NCBI GenBank assembly: GCA_007115705.1
Contig: QXEO01000531.1
Coordinates: 14,094,888-14,158,887 of the forward strand
Direction: 5' to 3'
From: Dactylis glomerata
Lineage: Eukaryota; Streptophyta; Magnoliopsida; Poales; Poaceae
DNA length: 64,000 nt
In this document: positions 1 to 12,283 of the stretch, piece after piece
How the letters are laid out: every line of letters begins with the position of its first letter
Numbering within the stretch: position 1 is the stretch's first letter
Translations under genes and position numbers: made by a program
The notes under the pieces: model-generated
Told to the model about the DNA's origin: nothing
What the model saw: the letters and a program-made list of their open reading frames with translations, nothing else
Databases searched by the model: none

Positions 1-2056
1 GCAATAAATGATTAGATCACATCATGTTTCTTTTGGAGGAGATGAACTCATTTTTCATTGCCAAGAACACTCTAGTTTTCACTCTTATCGTTCAACGAGT
101 GTTCTTCTTTTTCTGCTACTGCTTTTGGTTTTCGTTTTCACCTTGATTTGCATTCAGACCTTGTCATATCTATTTATCAAGGTGTATTTTTGCCTCTGGA
201 CCATGCTGGTTTTCCTCAAAAGATTTGGATTTGAAAAGTTCAAATTGTGTTGGAAAAGAGAAAAAGCTTTATGCAAAAAAGTGGTACAAGAAGGAGCTTG
301 TGTAGACTGCGGCTTAGGCTTTCGCATGTCGTGCTTGATGTCTTTTTGATAGTATGCTTAGTGATTTTTGCTGTAGCATGACTTGTCTCAAATAACTGAG
401 ATTGCTTAATGAGCCTTTGAAAAAAATCATGCGTTGTTTTTATTATTTGGAAGCATTATTTTGGTTTTCTCCTTGATGCTTTATTTGGGTTGACTTGGCG
501 CATGCTCATACATGTTAGACTCTTACAAAGTCGCCAATAGCCTCTATGATCATTTAGTTTTTGACTTTTGATGCCATGTTATGCTTCTTTTAATGTCGCT
601 TTGCATGATTATGACCATTATTGCTCTCTTAGTTGGTCGCTCCCAGTCTTTTGCTAGCCCTCGCCTTGTACTTTGTATGAGCTCTACTCGTGCATCCAAC
701 TCCTAAAAACCAAGTTTGCCAAAGTGTCCACCATACATACCTATTATCAATTTTCTATTCCAAGTAAATTTGACTTGCTTTTATCTACTCTTCAAATTAA
801 ACTCTTACCAGTGTTATGCAAAAATTGGTCAGTAAAGCTCTCACGAACCGGAAGGCACACTTTACTTTTTCTTGTTCTTAAAAATTTGACATTGTGGTCT
901 CTTATGTTGAGTTGTTATGCTTGCAAGTTGAGTAGCCCAACCATGCCGTCATGGGGCAAGCTTTCAACATTGCACTTCTTATTTGAGTTGATATCGTGAT
1001 CTTTTGTTTATGGATGCCCGCGGTGTGAAATGAATTGGGAATCTTGTGGGGATCATGGAGTTTGTATATGTGTTAGGGAAACGCCTGGGCCGCCAATCTA
1101 AGCCATGCATAATTCATGGTGGAAATTTGTAGCATACCCATAGTGGACATTCGACGACGCATCTCAAAATAAAAAGCTATACAAATGGTAAATAAAAGAG
1201 ATGTCGAGGTGTTCATTGTCTGCTTGTCCTGTCATTTTGATGTGGGCTTGTTCCATGTCATCGGGCACGGAGGTACCCCGTTGGTGGTTCTCGATGATAC
1301 ATATATACTTACAATGACAAGAGCCTTGCTTGGGACTCTAAGTTGAGTAGTATGAGGTTTGGGTACTCGTATTCACGGGACACGAGGTTTTCAACTTATG
1401 ATTTGTCAAGCATATGCATCATAATTGTTCTCGCATTAACTTTAACCATTCAAGATGCTTATGATGGGGGCAATGAGAGCTCAAAGCCAGTAAGTAACAT
1501 AATTTTTGAAGGTCTATAAAACTTGCAATCACTGCTTCCCTCCGCGAAGGGCCTTTCTTTTACTTTTATGTTGAGTCACCACCTTCTACCTTTATGCACC
1601 ATTAAGAGAGCATAGTTGTCATTCTTAGTATAATGTGCATTGTCCCAAAGTTTTCATTGATTGATTCATATTGTTGGTTTCACTTGTTCTCAAATTATTT
1701 GTATCTAGTCGCCCTCTTAAACTTGAAGGTGTCCTATGCATTTATGTTTTGCTCTCCTTGAGGGACAAGCTGAAAACCATTTGTATGTTTTTCCTTATGA
1801 TTTGAACACACGTTTGAATTTCATTGTTTCATTATTCATGATCTTTTGTTTGTGTTTCTTTTCATGTTATAACATGGTTGCTAAGTTTCTATTATCAAGA
1901 TTATGTCTTTCATGCCCATGTTTTAAGTTCTTTGATCTCAGCACTCAATGCTTTACCTATATGATCAAGATTGTGATGGTGCATGTCACCTCAAAAATTA
2001 TTTCTTTTGTTATCACTTACCTACTCGAGGACGAGTAGGAGTTAACTTGGGGATGC
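1..2056 (+). other. Non-coding 3' internal region of E1
   Basis: There is no credible gene in these 2 kb. The sequence is colinear with the 3' internal regions of elements C (52198-54271) and D (61300-63350, reversed). It carries the version I call module type 1 (about 745-1535), recognised by a stretch around 1010-1120 that is absent from elements A and B. The short open frames here are not conserved between the copies and are chance frames. Confidence 0.75.
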
Positions 2057-3596
2057 TGATACGTCTCAAACGTATCTATAATTTTTGATGCTCCATGCTT
2101 GTTTTTGCACCATTTGCCTTGTGTTTCGTTAAACTTCGTGGCGTTTTTATGCGATTTCCGGAACTAACCTATTGACAAGATGCCACAGTGCCAGTTCCCT
2201 GTTTTCTGCTATTTTTGTGTTTCAGAAAAGCTACACAGGAAATATTCTCGGAATTGGACGAAACAAGTTCTAGAACTCTTATTTTTCCCAGAAGCTTCCC
2301 GAAGACCGAAAGAGAGACGGAGGGGGGCCAGAGGCCACCCTCACACGTAGGGGGCGCGGCCCAGCCCCTGGCCACGCCCACCTGGTGTGAGGAGCCCCTG
2401 GCTGCCCCCTGACGATGCCCCTTCGCCTATATAAAGCCTCGGGACGGAAAACCCTAGGGGAGTCGGCGAAATTTCCAGAACAGTTCCGCAGCACCGCCAT
2501 CGTCGAAGCCAAATTTTGGGGGACAGAAGTCTCTATTCCGGCACCCTGCCGGGATGGGGAAGTGCCCCCGGAGCCATCTCCATCGGTCTCCATCGCCGTC
2601 TCTGCCGTCTCCATCGACCTCACCGCCATCTCCATCAACCTTGCTATCTCCTATGATGAGGAGGGAGTAGTTCATCCCCGGGGCTGAGGGCTCTACCGGT
2701 AGCTATGTGGTTCACCTCTCTCTCCCATGATGTGATCTTTATGTGATCGTGAGCTTTGTATCATGTTGAATAAGTAGATGTTACTCTTCTTTATTATGTG
2801 TACTCTAGTGTGTTATTAAAGTAATCTATTCCTCCTGCCATGGTGTAACGGTGACAGTGCGTGCATCATGGTGGTACTTGGTCTAGGCTACGATTGTGAT
2901 CTTTTATGGATTATGAAAATAATTATCACTATGATAGTATTGAAGTGATCTATTCCTCCTTTCATGGTGTAATGTTGACAGTGTGTGCACCATGTTAGTA
3001 CTTGGTCTAAGTTGCAATAATATCTATCTTGAGTTGTGATTTGATTTGGATATCTCTATGAGTGGTGTTTGTCAAGTACTTGATGAACTTTGAGGAGTGC
3101 TTCGTAGCCGTACGCAATGATTAGTGTTATTCAATAGGAGAGTAATTCAGAGTACCATAGTGAAGAGAAGTTATCTATTGGTTCAATTATGTTATATTTG
3201 TTGGGAGTGTGTCCACTAGTGAAAGTATGATCCCTAGGCCTTGTTTCCAAGCTTTGCACACCGTTACTTGCTGTTTTGTTACTTGTTTGCTTGCTGCCAT
3301 TTTTATTCCAGATTGCATTTACTACTTATAATCATCTATACCACTTGTATTTCACTATCTCTTCGCCGAACTAGTGCACCTATACATCTGACAAGTGTAT
3401 TGGGTGTGTTGGGGACACAAGAGACTTTCTGTATCATAATTGCAGGGTTGCTTGAGAGGGATAGCTTTGACCTCTTCCTCCCTGAGTTCGATAAACCTTG
3501 GGTGATCCACTTAAGGGAAACTTGTTGCTGCTCTACAAACCTCTGCACTTGGAGGCCCAACACTGTCTACAAGAACAGACGCGTGCGTAGACATCA
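2057..3596 (+). repeat. 3' LTR of E1 (1540 bp)
   Basis: The LTR starts TGATACGTCTC and ends CGTAGACATCA. Its first 600 bp resemble the LTRs of elements A-D, including the tip palindrome GATACGT-CTCAA-ACGTATC and a TATA box (TATATAAAG, about 2429-2437). The second half is different and contains an imperfect 125-bp tandem duplication. A reversed copy of its 3' third lies at 41815-42486, which confirms the 3' boundary. Confidence 0.8.
2818..3020 (+). repeat. Imperfect tandem duplication inside the E1 LTR, period 125 bp
   Basis: Two copies start near 2818 and 2943. Each reads 'aagt(a/g)atctattcctcct', then a 'catggtgtaa' stretch, 'gacagtg', and 'gtacttggtcta'. They differ by roughly 10-15%, so this is an old duplication within the LTR. 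Confidence 0.75.
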
Positions 3597-4558
3597 ACCG
3601 TCTTCCTCCTCCTCTAAGACAAATGATGCTCTTTTGAATGATCTTGCTAGTCTTAGAGTAAAGGAAGAAATCATTGCTTTTGATGATTATTTGTCTAGTG
3701 TAGATGGTGTACACAAGTTACACTTTGAAAGCCTATTGAGTCAATATGGTAAGACACTTGAAAAACGAGATGAACAAATGAGGCTTGAAAGAGAGTATGC
3801 TCAAGACATTGCCTCACTAAAAGACTCTCTTGAAGGAGAGAAAGAGGAACGAGCAACTCTTGAAGAGAAGCTCGATTCCATTAAGGAATCTAATAATGAA
3901 GTTATCTCTAAACTCATTAAAGAGCGAGACCATGCTCGTGCCAAAGTAAAAATGCTTAAAAAAGGAAAAGATTGAATTTGGTGTTGGTCATGATAAACTT
4001 GTGAAGGATTTAGAAGATCTTGACAAGGCTCACAAGGCCTTGAAAAGTGAACACTCTATTCTTGCCAAGTCACATAAACAACTTCAAATTCAATTGACTA
4101 AGAATGTTGTGCCTAGTTCTTCTACTTCTACTTGTGATCATGCAAATATTATTGAAGAAAATACTAGGTTGAAAGATGAGCTTGCCAAGTCCACCATTCC
4201 CATAGGTGAGAAGAACTTGAATGACCTTTTGAGTAAGCAAAAGGCATTTAATGATAAAACGGGGATTGGCTTTGTCTCAAAGAAGAAGAAGAAGAAGAAG
4301 AAGAAGAACAAGAAAAAGAAGGCCAAGCCTGCACAAGCAAAGAAGGATCCCATTGTGGGTGGCAAAGCCACTCATGATGATCGTGCGGGAATTGCTAACC
4401 CTCACTATGTTTTATTTCGTGATTATTATGGTGATGTGTATGCAAAATATGTTGGTCCAAATGATGGTTATATTGCTTGGTCTATTTGGGTTCCAAAGAC
4501 CCTTGTTGCTAACAAAAGAGGACCCATTGAGAAATGGGGACCTAAAACCAAGCAGTGA
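3597..4558 (+). pseudogene. SIRE-type gag, coiled-coil part, frameshifted
   Basis: The frame from 3597 encodes a long charged region typical of a coiled coil (KDSLEGEKEERATLEEKLDS and following). It stops at 3973-3975 and continues in another frame from about 3985 (DLEDLDKAHKALKSEHS). The break lies at the A-rich run near 3958-3965. The second part contains a lysine tract from an AAG repeat (4280-4322) and ends at TGA 4556-4558. The N-terminal capsid part is missing because E1 interrupts the gene. No zinc knuckle is seen in this fragment. The frame running leftward from 3597 into the E1 LTR is a chance read-through. Confidence 0.72.
4280..4322 (+). repeat. AAG trinucleotide repeat in gag
   Basis: About nine AAG units followed by interrupted AAG/AAA units encode a lysine run. 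It makes a spurious phenylalanine-rich frame on the other strand. Confidence 0.85.
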
Positions 4559-4568
4559 TTTCTTGTAG

Positions 4569-7500
4569 GACTATGCTTTTGGTGGATCAAAATGGGTGCT
4601 TGATAGTGGATGCACAAGTCATATGACCAGAATCAAGAAGATCATGACGGAGATGAGGCCTAACGTCAACAATATAACCGTCACTTATGGAGACATGTCA
4701 CAATCTGAGGTATTGGGTCTTGGCAAGGTGGTGGTCGCACCGGACATCTCCCTTGTAGACGTCATGCTTGTTGAGACCCTTGGTTACAATTTACTTTCGG
4801 TTTGTGCACTTGGTAAGATGGGCTTTGCCGTCTTCATTGATAATGAAATTGTGGTACTCTTGTGGAGCAAGTCTCTAAAGGTCGCTTTTGTTGGGCACAT
4901 TGAAAACAATTTGTATGTGGTGGACTTCTCCGGGAAAACCACTACAAGTGCAATGTGTTTATTCGGAAAGGCCGATGTGGGTTGGCTTTGGCATCGCCGA
5001 CTAGCCCATGTTAATATGAGAACTTTGCAAAGCCTTCACAAGGGTGGCCACATTCTCGGACTAAAAGAGAATGTTTCTTTTTCCAAAGATCGTGTTTGCA
5101 GGGCTTGCGTTCTAGGAAAAATGCATGACTCTCCCCATTCAAGCAAGACTATCATTTCTTCCAAGAGGATTTTGGAGCTCCTTCATGTGGATCTTTTTGG
5201 TCCTCCCTCTCATGCAAGTCTTGGTGGGAAGAAATATTGTTTGGTGATTGTTGATGACTATTCAAGATATACTTGGGTCTATTTCTTTAAGCACAAGAGT
5301 GAGACTCAACAAACCGTTATCGACTTTGCCAAAGAAGTTGAACGTCAACATGGGCAAAATATATTGGCAATAAGAAGTGACAATGGCTCCGAATTGAAGA
5401 ACTACACCTTAAATGGCTTTCTCAGTGATGAGGGGATACGACATCAATGTTCCGCTACATACACCCTTCAACAAAATGGTGTAGCCAAAAGGAAGAACCG
5501 GACTCTTATGGATATGGCTAGGTCCATGTTGGCGGAGTTTAAGTCTCCATACAACTTTTGGGCCAAAGCTAACTCTACGGCTTGTCACTCATCGAACCGG
5601 CTCTTCCTCTGCAAAGGCTTAAACATGACTCCATATGAAATACTCACCGGAAGCAAGCCCAACATCAAGTACTTCCGGGTTTTCGGGTGTAAGTGTTTCT
5701 TTCAAAGAAAATGAGTCCGTTTAGGTAAATTTGATCCGAAAGCTATGGAAGGTATTTTTGTTGGTTATGGTGCTGAATCCCACACTTATAGAGTCTTCAA
5801 AAAGTCCACCAGACGTGTTGAAGAATCTTGTAGTGTGTTATTCGAAGAAAATGATAGCTCCCAAGGGGGGCGAGATGTTGTTGCTTGTGATGTAGATGAT
5901 GAAATACCTCAAGATGCCATAAGAAGAATGGGCGTGGGATTTTTCCGCCCCATTGAGGGACACCTTGTGGCGGACCGAGAAGGACTATGCTCTACTCAAG
6001 TGGAGCCCTCATCTACGCAAGCTCAACAAGCCCCTCCCGAAGAAGCAACTAATGCACCAACCGAAGAATAAGACAAGGACCTTCATGAAGAAGAAGGGGC
6101 ACCACCATCCTCTCCGGTTATTTCAACCACCCCTAACTCTTCACAAGACCAAGATCAACCTACTCATGAAGAGAGTGATGATGTGCATAATGATGATCAA
6201 GGTCAAGTTGATGGTCAAGACGGGGACCAAAATGATCAAGATGATCAAGTGATTCCTCCAAGGTCAAATGAGGAGATCGAAGCTCGTCGCAAGAGAAGAG
6301 TTGAAAGGAACTTGGAACTTAGAGGTCATACCCTTGAGAGGGTTATTGGAGATTTAAGAGGCAAAGTGTCAACCCGGAGTCAATTGGCAAAATTTAGCAA
6401 TCATCATGCCTATATCTCCATGGTTGAACCCAAGAAAGTATTTGAAGCACTTGAAGATCCGGATTGGTTGGATATTATGCATGAAGAACTCAATAACTTC
6501 AAGCGCAATAATGTGTGGGTGTTAGTAGAGAAGCCAAGAGAGTGCCGCAATGTGATTGGCACAAAGTGGATATTCAAGAACAAGCAAGATGAGCATGGGA
6601 TTGTCATGAGGAACAAGGCAAGATTGGTTGCTCAAGGTTTCTCTCAAGTTGAAGGCATTGACTTTGGAGAGACTTATGCTCCCGCAGCTTGCCTTGAGTC
6701 CATTCGTATCCTTCTTGCATATGCCACTCATCACAATTTTAAGTTGCAACAAATGGATGTTAAGAGTGCTTTTCTTAATGGTCCATTGAAAGAGGAAGTG
6801 TATGTTAAGCAACCCCCATGGTTCAAGGACCTCAACTTCCCTAACCATGTCTACAAACTCCATAAGGCACTCTATGGCCTTAAACAAGCCCCACGTGCGT
6901 GGTATGAGCACCTTAGGGAGTTGTTGTTAGACCGTGGGTTTGAAGTTGGGCAAATCGATCCCACTCTTTTTACTAAGAGGGTCAATGGGGAGCTTTTCAT
7001 ATGCCAACTATATGTTGATGATATTATCATTGGCTCTACTAACAAAGCTTTTAATGATGAATTTTCAAAGCTTATGACCGATAGGTTCGAGATGTCTATG
7101 ATGGGCGAAATGAAGTTCTTTCTTGGTTTTGAAATCAAGCAATTGAAAGAAGGGACTTTTATTAATCAAGCCAAATATGTCCAAGACATGCTCAAGAGGT
7201 TCAAGATGAAGGAACTAAATGGGCCGCCACACCAATGCCCACTAAATGTCATCTTGATCTAGATCCCAATGGTAAAGACGTGGATCAAAAGGTATACCGT
7301 TCTATGATCGGTTCGTTGCTTTACCTTTGCGCATCTAGACCCGATATTGTGTTGAGTGTAGGTGTGTGTGCAAGTTATCAAGCCGCTCCTAAAGAAAGCC
7401 ACCTTATGGCGGTTAAGAGGATCTTTCGATATTTGGTTCATACCCCAACTTATGGGCTTTGGTATCCCAAAGGCTCAGACTTCTCTCTTTGTGGATTCAC

Positions 7501-7963
7501 GGATTCGGATTGGGCCGGTGACAAGGATGATAGGAAATCAACCTCTGGAGCTTGCCAATTTCTTGGTAGGTCTTTGGTGTGTTGGTCTTCTAAGAAGAAA
7601 AATTGTATATCTCTCTCCACCGCCGAAGCCGAATACATTGCCGCCGCAAGTGGATGCACTCAATTGTTGTGGATGAGGCAAACTTTAAAGGAATAGGGTA
7701 TCAATTGTGACAAAGTGCCTCTTTTATGTGACAATGAGAGTGCTATCAAGATCGCCTATAATCTGGTGCAACATTCAAGAACCAAGCATATTGAGACACA
7801 GAATCATTTTATTAGAGATCATGTTGCCCGTGGTGATATTGAGCTTGCATATGTTTGCACCAAGGATCAACTTGCCGATATATTCACGAAGCCTCTTGAT
7901 GAAGCAAGATTTGGATATTTTAGGAATGAGCTAAATGTCATTGATTCAAGGTGTGTGGCTTGA
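4569..7963 (+). pseudogene. SIRE-type Copia pol (protease, integrase, RT, RNase H), decayed
   Basis: The domains run in Copia order. The protease has VLDSGCTSH near 4596. The integrase has an HHCC finger (WHRRLAHVN ... CRACVLGK, about 4988-5125), a first Asp in HVDLFGP and a second in RSDNGSE. The third catalytic residue, normally Glu in NGV-x-E-RKN, is Lys (GVAKRKNRT, near 5482-5508), which would kill strand transfer. The reverse transcriptase (6430-7190) keeps YVDD near 7010-7021. RNase H follows (7300-7963, TDSDWAGD, STAEAEY). In-frame stops lie at 5712-5714, 6069-6071 and 7694-7696, and a frameshift near 7225. The pattern is of neutral decay after insertion. KVYRSMIGSLLYL and the accessory gene downstream support SIRE lineage. 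Confidence 0.88.
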
Positions 7964-8055
7964 GCATCTTGCAAATACACCTATATTTCAATACTTGTTT
8001 GGTTTAGGTGTGGGCATGGAGATAGGGGAAGTGTGGTCCTAATTAATTGGGCTAT

Positions 8056-9685
8056 TGCTACTCGTGTGATGATGACGCCAGAAAAGAGCTGTGGCGTGTA
8101 GTTGACGTGGGAGCAGTAAGTCCTTGTGCGTGGTGATGACCAGTCCATTGGGAACCCCAAGAGGAAGGTATGATGAGTGTAGCGGCAAGTTTTCCCTCAG
8201 TTAAGAAACCAAGGTATATCGAACAGGAGAAGAGAGACGATGACGACTGAAGGTGTTTGTGGAACCTGCACACACACACAAACAAATACTTTGTTCCCAA
8301 CTTGCGATGAGGTTGTCAATCTCACCGGTTTGCTTGAAACAAAGGTTATGAGCATATCGAGTGGAAAACAGTAAAGTATATGCGAGTAAAGTAAACAGTG
8401 CGGGAAAAGTAAACAGGTGATTGCAATATGATTAAAATAGGACCGGGGTCCACAGTTCACTAGTGGTGTCTCTCCATAGATAAAATAACATGTTGGGTAA
8501 ACAAATTACAGTTGGGCAATTGATAAAATAAAGATAACGTGATATGTCAAGAAGATCACTATGAGATTTACTCTGGGCATTACAACAAAATACATAGACC
8601 GCCATCCAACTGCATCTATGACTAATAATCCACTCCCGGGGATATCATCCGAACACCCTAGAAGTATTAAGTTGCGAACAACAGATAATTGCATTAAGCA
8701 AAGTGTGTAATGTAAACAAAGCATATGACCTTGAGCATATGAATGTTGTTTTCTCCCTAGTAGCAACAGCACATCTACCACCTTAGAGGTTTCTGTCACT
8801 CCCCCAGGTGAAATAGAGACATGAACCCACTATCGAGCATAAATACCCCCTCTTGGAGTCACTAGCAACTACTCGGCCAAGATAGCTACTAACAACGGAG
8901 AGCATGCAAGATCATAAACAACATAGAGATAAAAAAAGATATAATTTAGTACAGCAACTTAATCATAAACACCAATATTCATCGGATCCCAACAAACCAA
9001 CATCATAGAATTACATAACGGTGATCTCAATCATGTAGGGCAGCTCATGAGATCTAAACATGAAGCACATGGTGGAGAAGACAACCATCTAGCTACTGCT
9101 ATGGACCCATAGTCCAAGGTAGACTACTCACTCATCACTCCGGAGGCAAGCATGGCGATGAAGAAGACCTCCGGTGGCGATTCCCCTCTCCGGCAGGGTG
9201 CCGGGAAGAGCTTCTGGACCCTCCCGATCTTCGGGTCAACGGCGGCGGTGGATCGCGATGTATTCTGGAAAACTGATCGGGCCTTTAGGTTTTTCTCGTC
9301 GGGGGGTACTTATAGGCGAAGGGGCGATGTCAGAGGTGGAGCCAGGGGCTCTCACACAGGGGTGGCACGGCCAGGGGCCAGGCCGCGCCGCCCCCTTGTG
9401 TGGGGCCCTAGTGGCCCCCCTCCGACACTTCTTCGGATGTCTGGAAGCTTCCAGGTAAAATATGACTTCAGGAACTTGTTTCGTCCAATTCCGAGAATAT
9501 TTCCTGTGTATCACTTCTGAAACACAAAAACAGCAGAAAACAGGAAACTGGCACTGTGGCACTTCGTTAATAGGTTAGTTCCGGAAAATGCATAAAAATG
9601 CCACTAAGTGTAACGAAACAATAGGCAAATGGTGTAAGAACAAGCATGGAGCATCAAAAATTATAGGTACGTTTGAGACGTATCA
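8056..9685 (-). repeat. 3' LTR of element A (1630 bp)
   Basis: On the plus strand it runs from TGCTACTCGTG to GAGACGTATCA. It is nearly identical to 13065-14691; visible differences include a CA-repeat length change near 8270 and scattered transitions. Confidence 0.93.
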
Positions 9686-12220
9686 AGCATCCCCAAGCTT
9701 AACTCCTGCTCGTCCTCGAGTAGGTAAGTGATAACAAAAGAATAATTTTTGAGGTGACATGCACCTACACAATCTTGATCATATATGTAAGCATTGGTGA
9801 GCTGGGATCAATAGAACTTAAAACATGGGCATGAAAGATATAATCATGACAATAAGAAATTAGCAAGCATGTTGTAAACATGTAAATGAACACAAACAAA
9901 AGATCATGAAAATGAAACAATGAAAGTCGAATGTGTGTTCAAATCATAAGGAAAAACATACAAATGGTTTTCAGCTTGTCCTTCAAAGAGAGCAAAACAT
10001 AAATGCATAGGACACCTCAAAGTTTAAGAGGGCGACTAGATACAAATAATTTAAGAACAAGTGAAACCAACAATATGAGTCAATCAATGAACTTTGGGAC
10101 AATGCATATCACACTAAGAATGACAACTATGCTCTCTTAATGGTGCATAAAGAAAGAAGGTGGTGACTCAACATAAAAAGTAAAAGAAAGGCCCTTCGCA
10201 GAGGGAAGCAGTGATTTAAACATGTGCTAGAGCTCTTCATTTGTAAAACAGAGAGATAAAAATTGATTTTGAGAGGTGGTTGTCTTTGTCAACGACTGGC
10301 AATGGGGTTCTTACTATCTTCCATACAAAAAAATGAAGCAAGTTTTTGAGAGAGAGATTGGCACTCTTGTGCTCTTTTTATAAAATTTGGCACTCCTCCC
10401 CACCTTTCCTTTCACATACCATGGCTAACCGATTCCATCGGGTGCCCACCAACATTCACATTCTTTGGAGGAGTGCCTTTTTTTTCTTTCTTTTTTTCTC
10501 TTTTTTTCTTTTTGGGATAAACAATATGGAAGATAGCAAATCCGACCACTACGTCCCCATGAGCTGAAAACAGTGTCACAAAACGAGAAGTATTTTGAAG
10601 GTTTTTGAAAGGTAGCACACGAAAATTTTACTTTGGAATGGCTTACAAATACCATGCATAGGAATTTATAGTAGACACAATGGCAAACTTGGTTTTTAGG
10701 AGTTGGATGCACGAGTAGAGCTCATACTCAGTACAAGGCGAGGGCTAGCAAAAGACTGGGAGCGACCAACTAAGAGAGCAATAATGGCCATAATCATGCA
10801 AAGCGACAAAGCGACATTAAAAGAAGCATACGATGGCATCAAAAGTCAAAAACTAAATGATCATGAGGGCTAATGGCGACTTTGTAAGAGTCTAACATGT
10901 GTGAGCATGCGCCAAGTCAACCCAAATAAAGCATCAAGGAGAAAACCAAAATAATGCTTCCATACAATAAAAACAACGCATGATTTTTTCAAAGGCTCAT
11001 TAAGCAATCTCAGTTATTTGAGACAAGTCATGCTACAGCAAAACCACTAAGCATACTATCAAAAAGACATCAAGCATGACATGAAAAAGCCTAAGCCGCA
11101 GTCTACACAAGCTCCTTCTTGTACCACTATTTTGCACAAAGCTTTTTCTCTTTTCCAACACCATTTGAAATTTTTATAAACACCTCTTTTGATGAAAACC
11201 AATAAAGATCAGAGGAAAAAATACACCTTGATGAAAAGATATGACAAGATCTGAACGCATATCAAGGCGAAAACGAAAACCAAAAGCAGTAGCAGAAAAA
11301 GTAGAACACTAGAACAACTCCGTTTTCACTCTTATTAAATTCATCGAGCGTTCTACGCAAATGAAAAGCAAGGCAACTTCTCCAGAAGAAATTTGTTGGG
11401 GTCCAACCATTTATTGCAGAAAACAAACAAACTAAACCAACTAAGAAAACTAAAACAACTGACACTCCAAGAAAAACACATAGTGCATGAAGCAATAAAA
11501 ATATAGTGTCTTGAAAGGTGACCTGATTTTTGCCGATGAAGAAGGGGTGCCTCGGGGGCATCCCCAAGCTTTGACGCTTGTACTTCTTGGATATTTCTTG
11601 GGGTGATGCATGGGCATCCCCAAGCTTGAGCTTTTGTCCATTCTTCAACTCATCTCATCATTCTCCAATCCCTACACTTGAAAACTTCCTTCATACAAAA
11701 CTAAACACAAATCTATTAGCAACATTAGTGTAAGCGTAAAATATATTCAACCTCTTTTAGCTTCAGGTTTCAACCCAAAACCACCACATATAAAGTATAT
11801 ACTACTGTAGCAACTTCCACAAGAGTTCCATGATCAAAAAGAACTCAAAAGAAAGCGATAAAGTGGCAAAAACAAATATTGGCAGAAATCTGTCAAAACT
11901 GAACAGCTGATAAAGGACGAATTTTTGAGGGATTTTCTGTTGCTCAAATCAAAAAGTGTTCAACTAAGAAAAGTTTGGATATAACCTGGGGCATATGCAC
12001 AAGAAATCGCAGGTCCAAAAGATAAACAGAGAATTTTCACGAATTTTTACTGTGCAGCACCGAAAACAGTTTCAGGACAGCAACATCCCCAAATCTTTAC
12101 CTCACTCAAATTAGAGGCTTCTCTTGGCACAAAAACGAAATAAACAAGATAAGGAGCGGTCATTACAGTAGTAATGACTTCCAAGACTCAAATAAAAGAA
12201 AAGGTACTGAAAAGAAAACA
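9686..12220 (-). other. Non-coding 3' internal region of element A
   Basis: No gene is seen in these 2.5 kb. Reading in the element's sense, it contains two copies of AAGCTTGGGGATGC (complement at 11614-11627 and 11559-11572), a module of type 2 (about 10208-10680) with a long pyrimidine tract (10477-10515), and a third copy of the same motif as the PPT beside the 3' LTR (complement at 9687-9700). The region is colinear with the same part of elements B, C and D except for the swapped module. Confidence 0.8.
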
Positions 12221-12269
12221 TTGGGTTATCTCCCAAGAGTGCTTTTCTTTAACGCCTTTGAGCTAGGCG
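12221..12269 (-). other. Conserved double hairpin just after the element A ORF
   Basis: On the minus strand two small stem-loops follow the ORF stop. The first pairs CGCC with GGCG (complement 12266-12269 and 12253-12256). The second pairs TTGGG with CCCAA around the loop AGATAA (12221-12236). The same block is present after the ORFs of element B (44593-44641) and C (51346-51394). It might be a packaging or translation signal of the RNA; that role is inference. Confidence 0.6.
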
Positions 12270-12283
12270 CAGAAAATTGCGAA

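Larger units (their letters stand above)
1..3596 (+). mobile_element. E1: 3' part of an Athila-type Gypsy element (5' end outside window)
   Basis: The window opens inside the non-coding 3' internal region of an LTR retrotransposon. Positions 1-2056 align along their whole length with 52198-54271 of element C. The PPT-like AACTTGGGGATGC (2044-2056) and a complete 3' LTR (2057-3596) follow. The base after the LTR end (CGTAGACATCA at 3596) already belongs to the gag of a SIRE-type Copia, so E1 inserted into that Copia and its left half lies upstream of the window. The expected target duplication would be ACCGT (3597-3601); its partner is not visible. No coding sequence of E1 is present here. Confidence 0.85.

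Noticed and set aside
8..349. 113-aa frame with a hydrophobic stretch like a membrane segment
   Set aside because: It lies in the non-coding 3' region. The matching sequence in C (52198-52560) and B has the frame shifted or interrupted, and T-rich DNA yields hydrophobic residues.
2169..2687. Overlapping frames on both strands in the GC-rich part of the E1 LTR
   Set aside because: They lie in U3/R and are not conserved with other LTR copies; GC-rich sequence gives such frames.
4138..4371. Phenylalanine-rich 77-aa frame on the minus strand
   Set aside because: It is the complement of the AAG repeat encoding lysine in gag.
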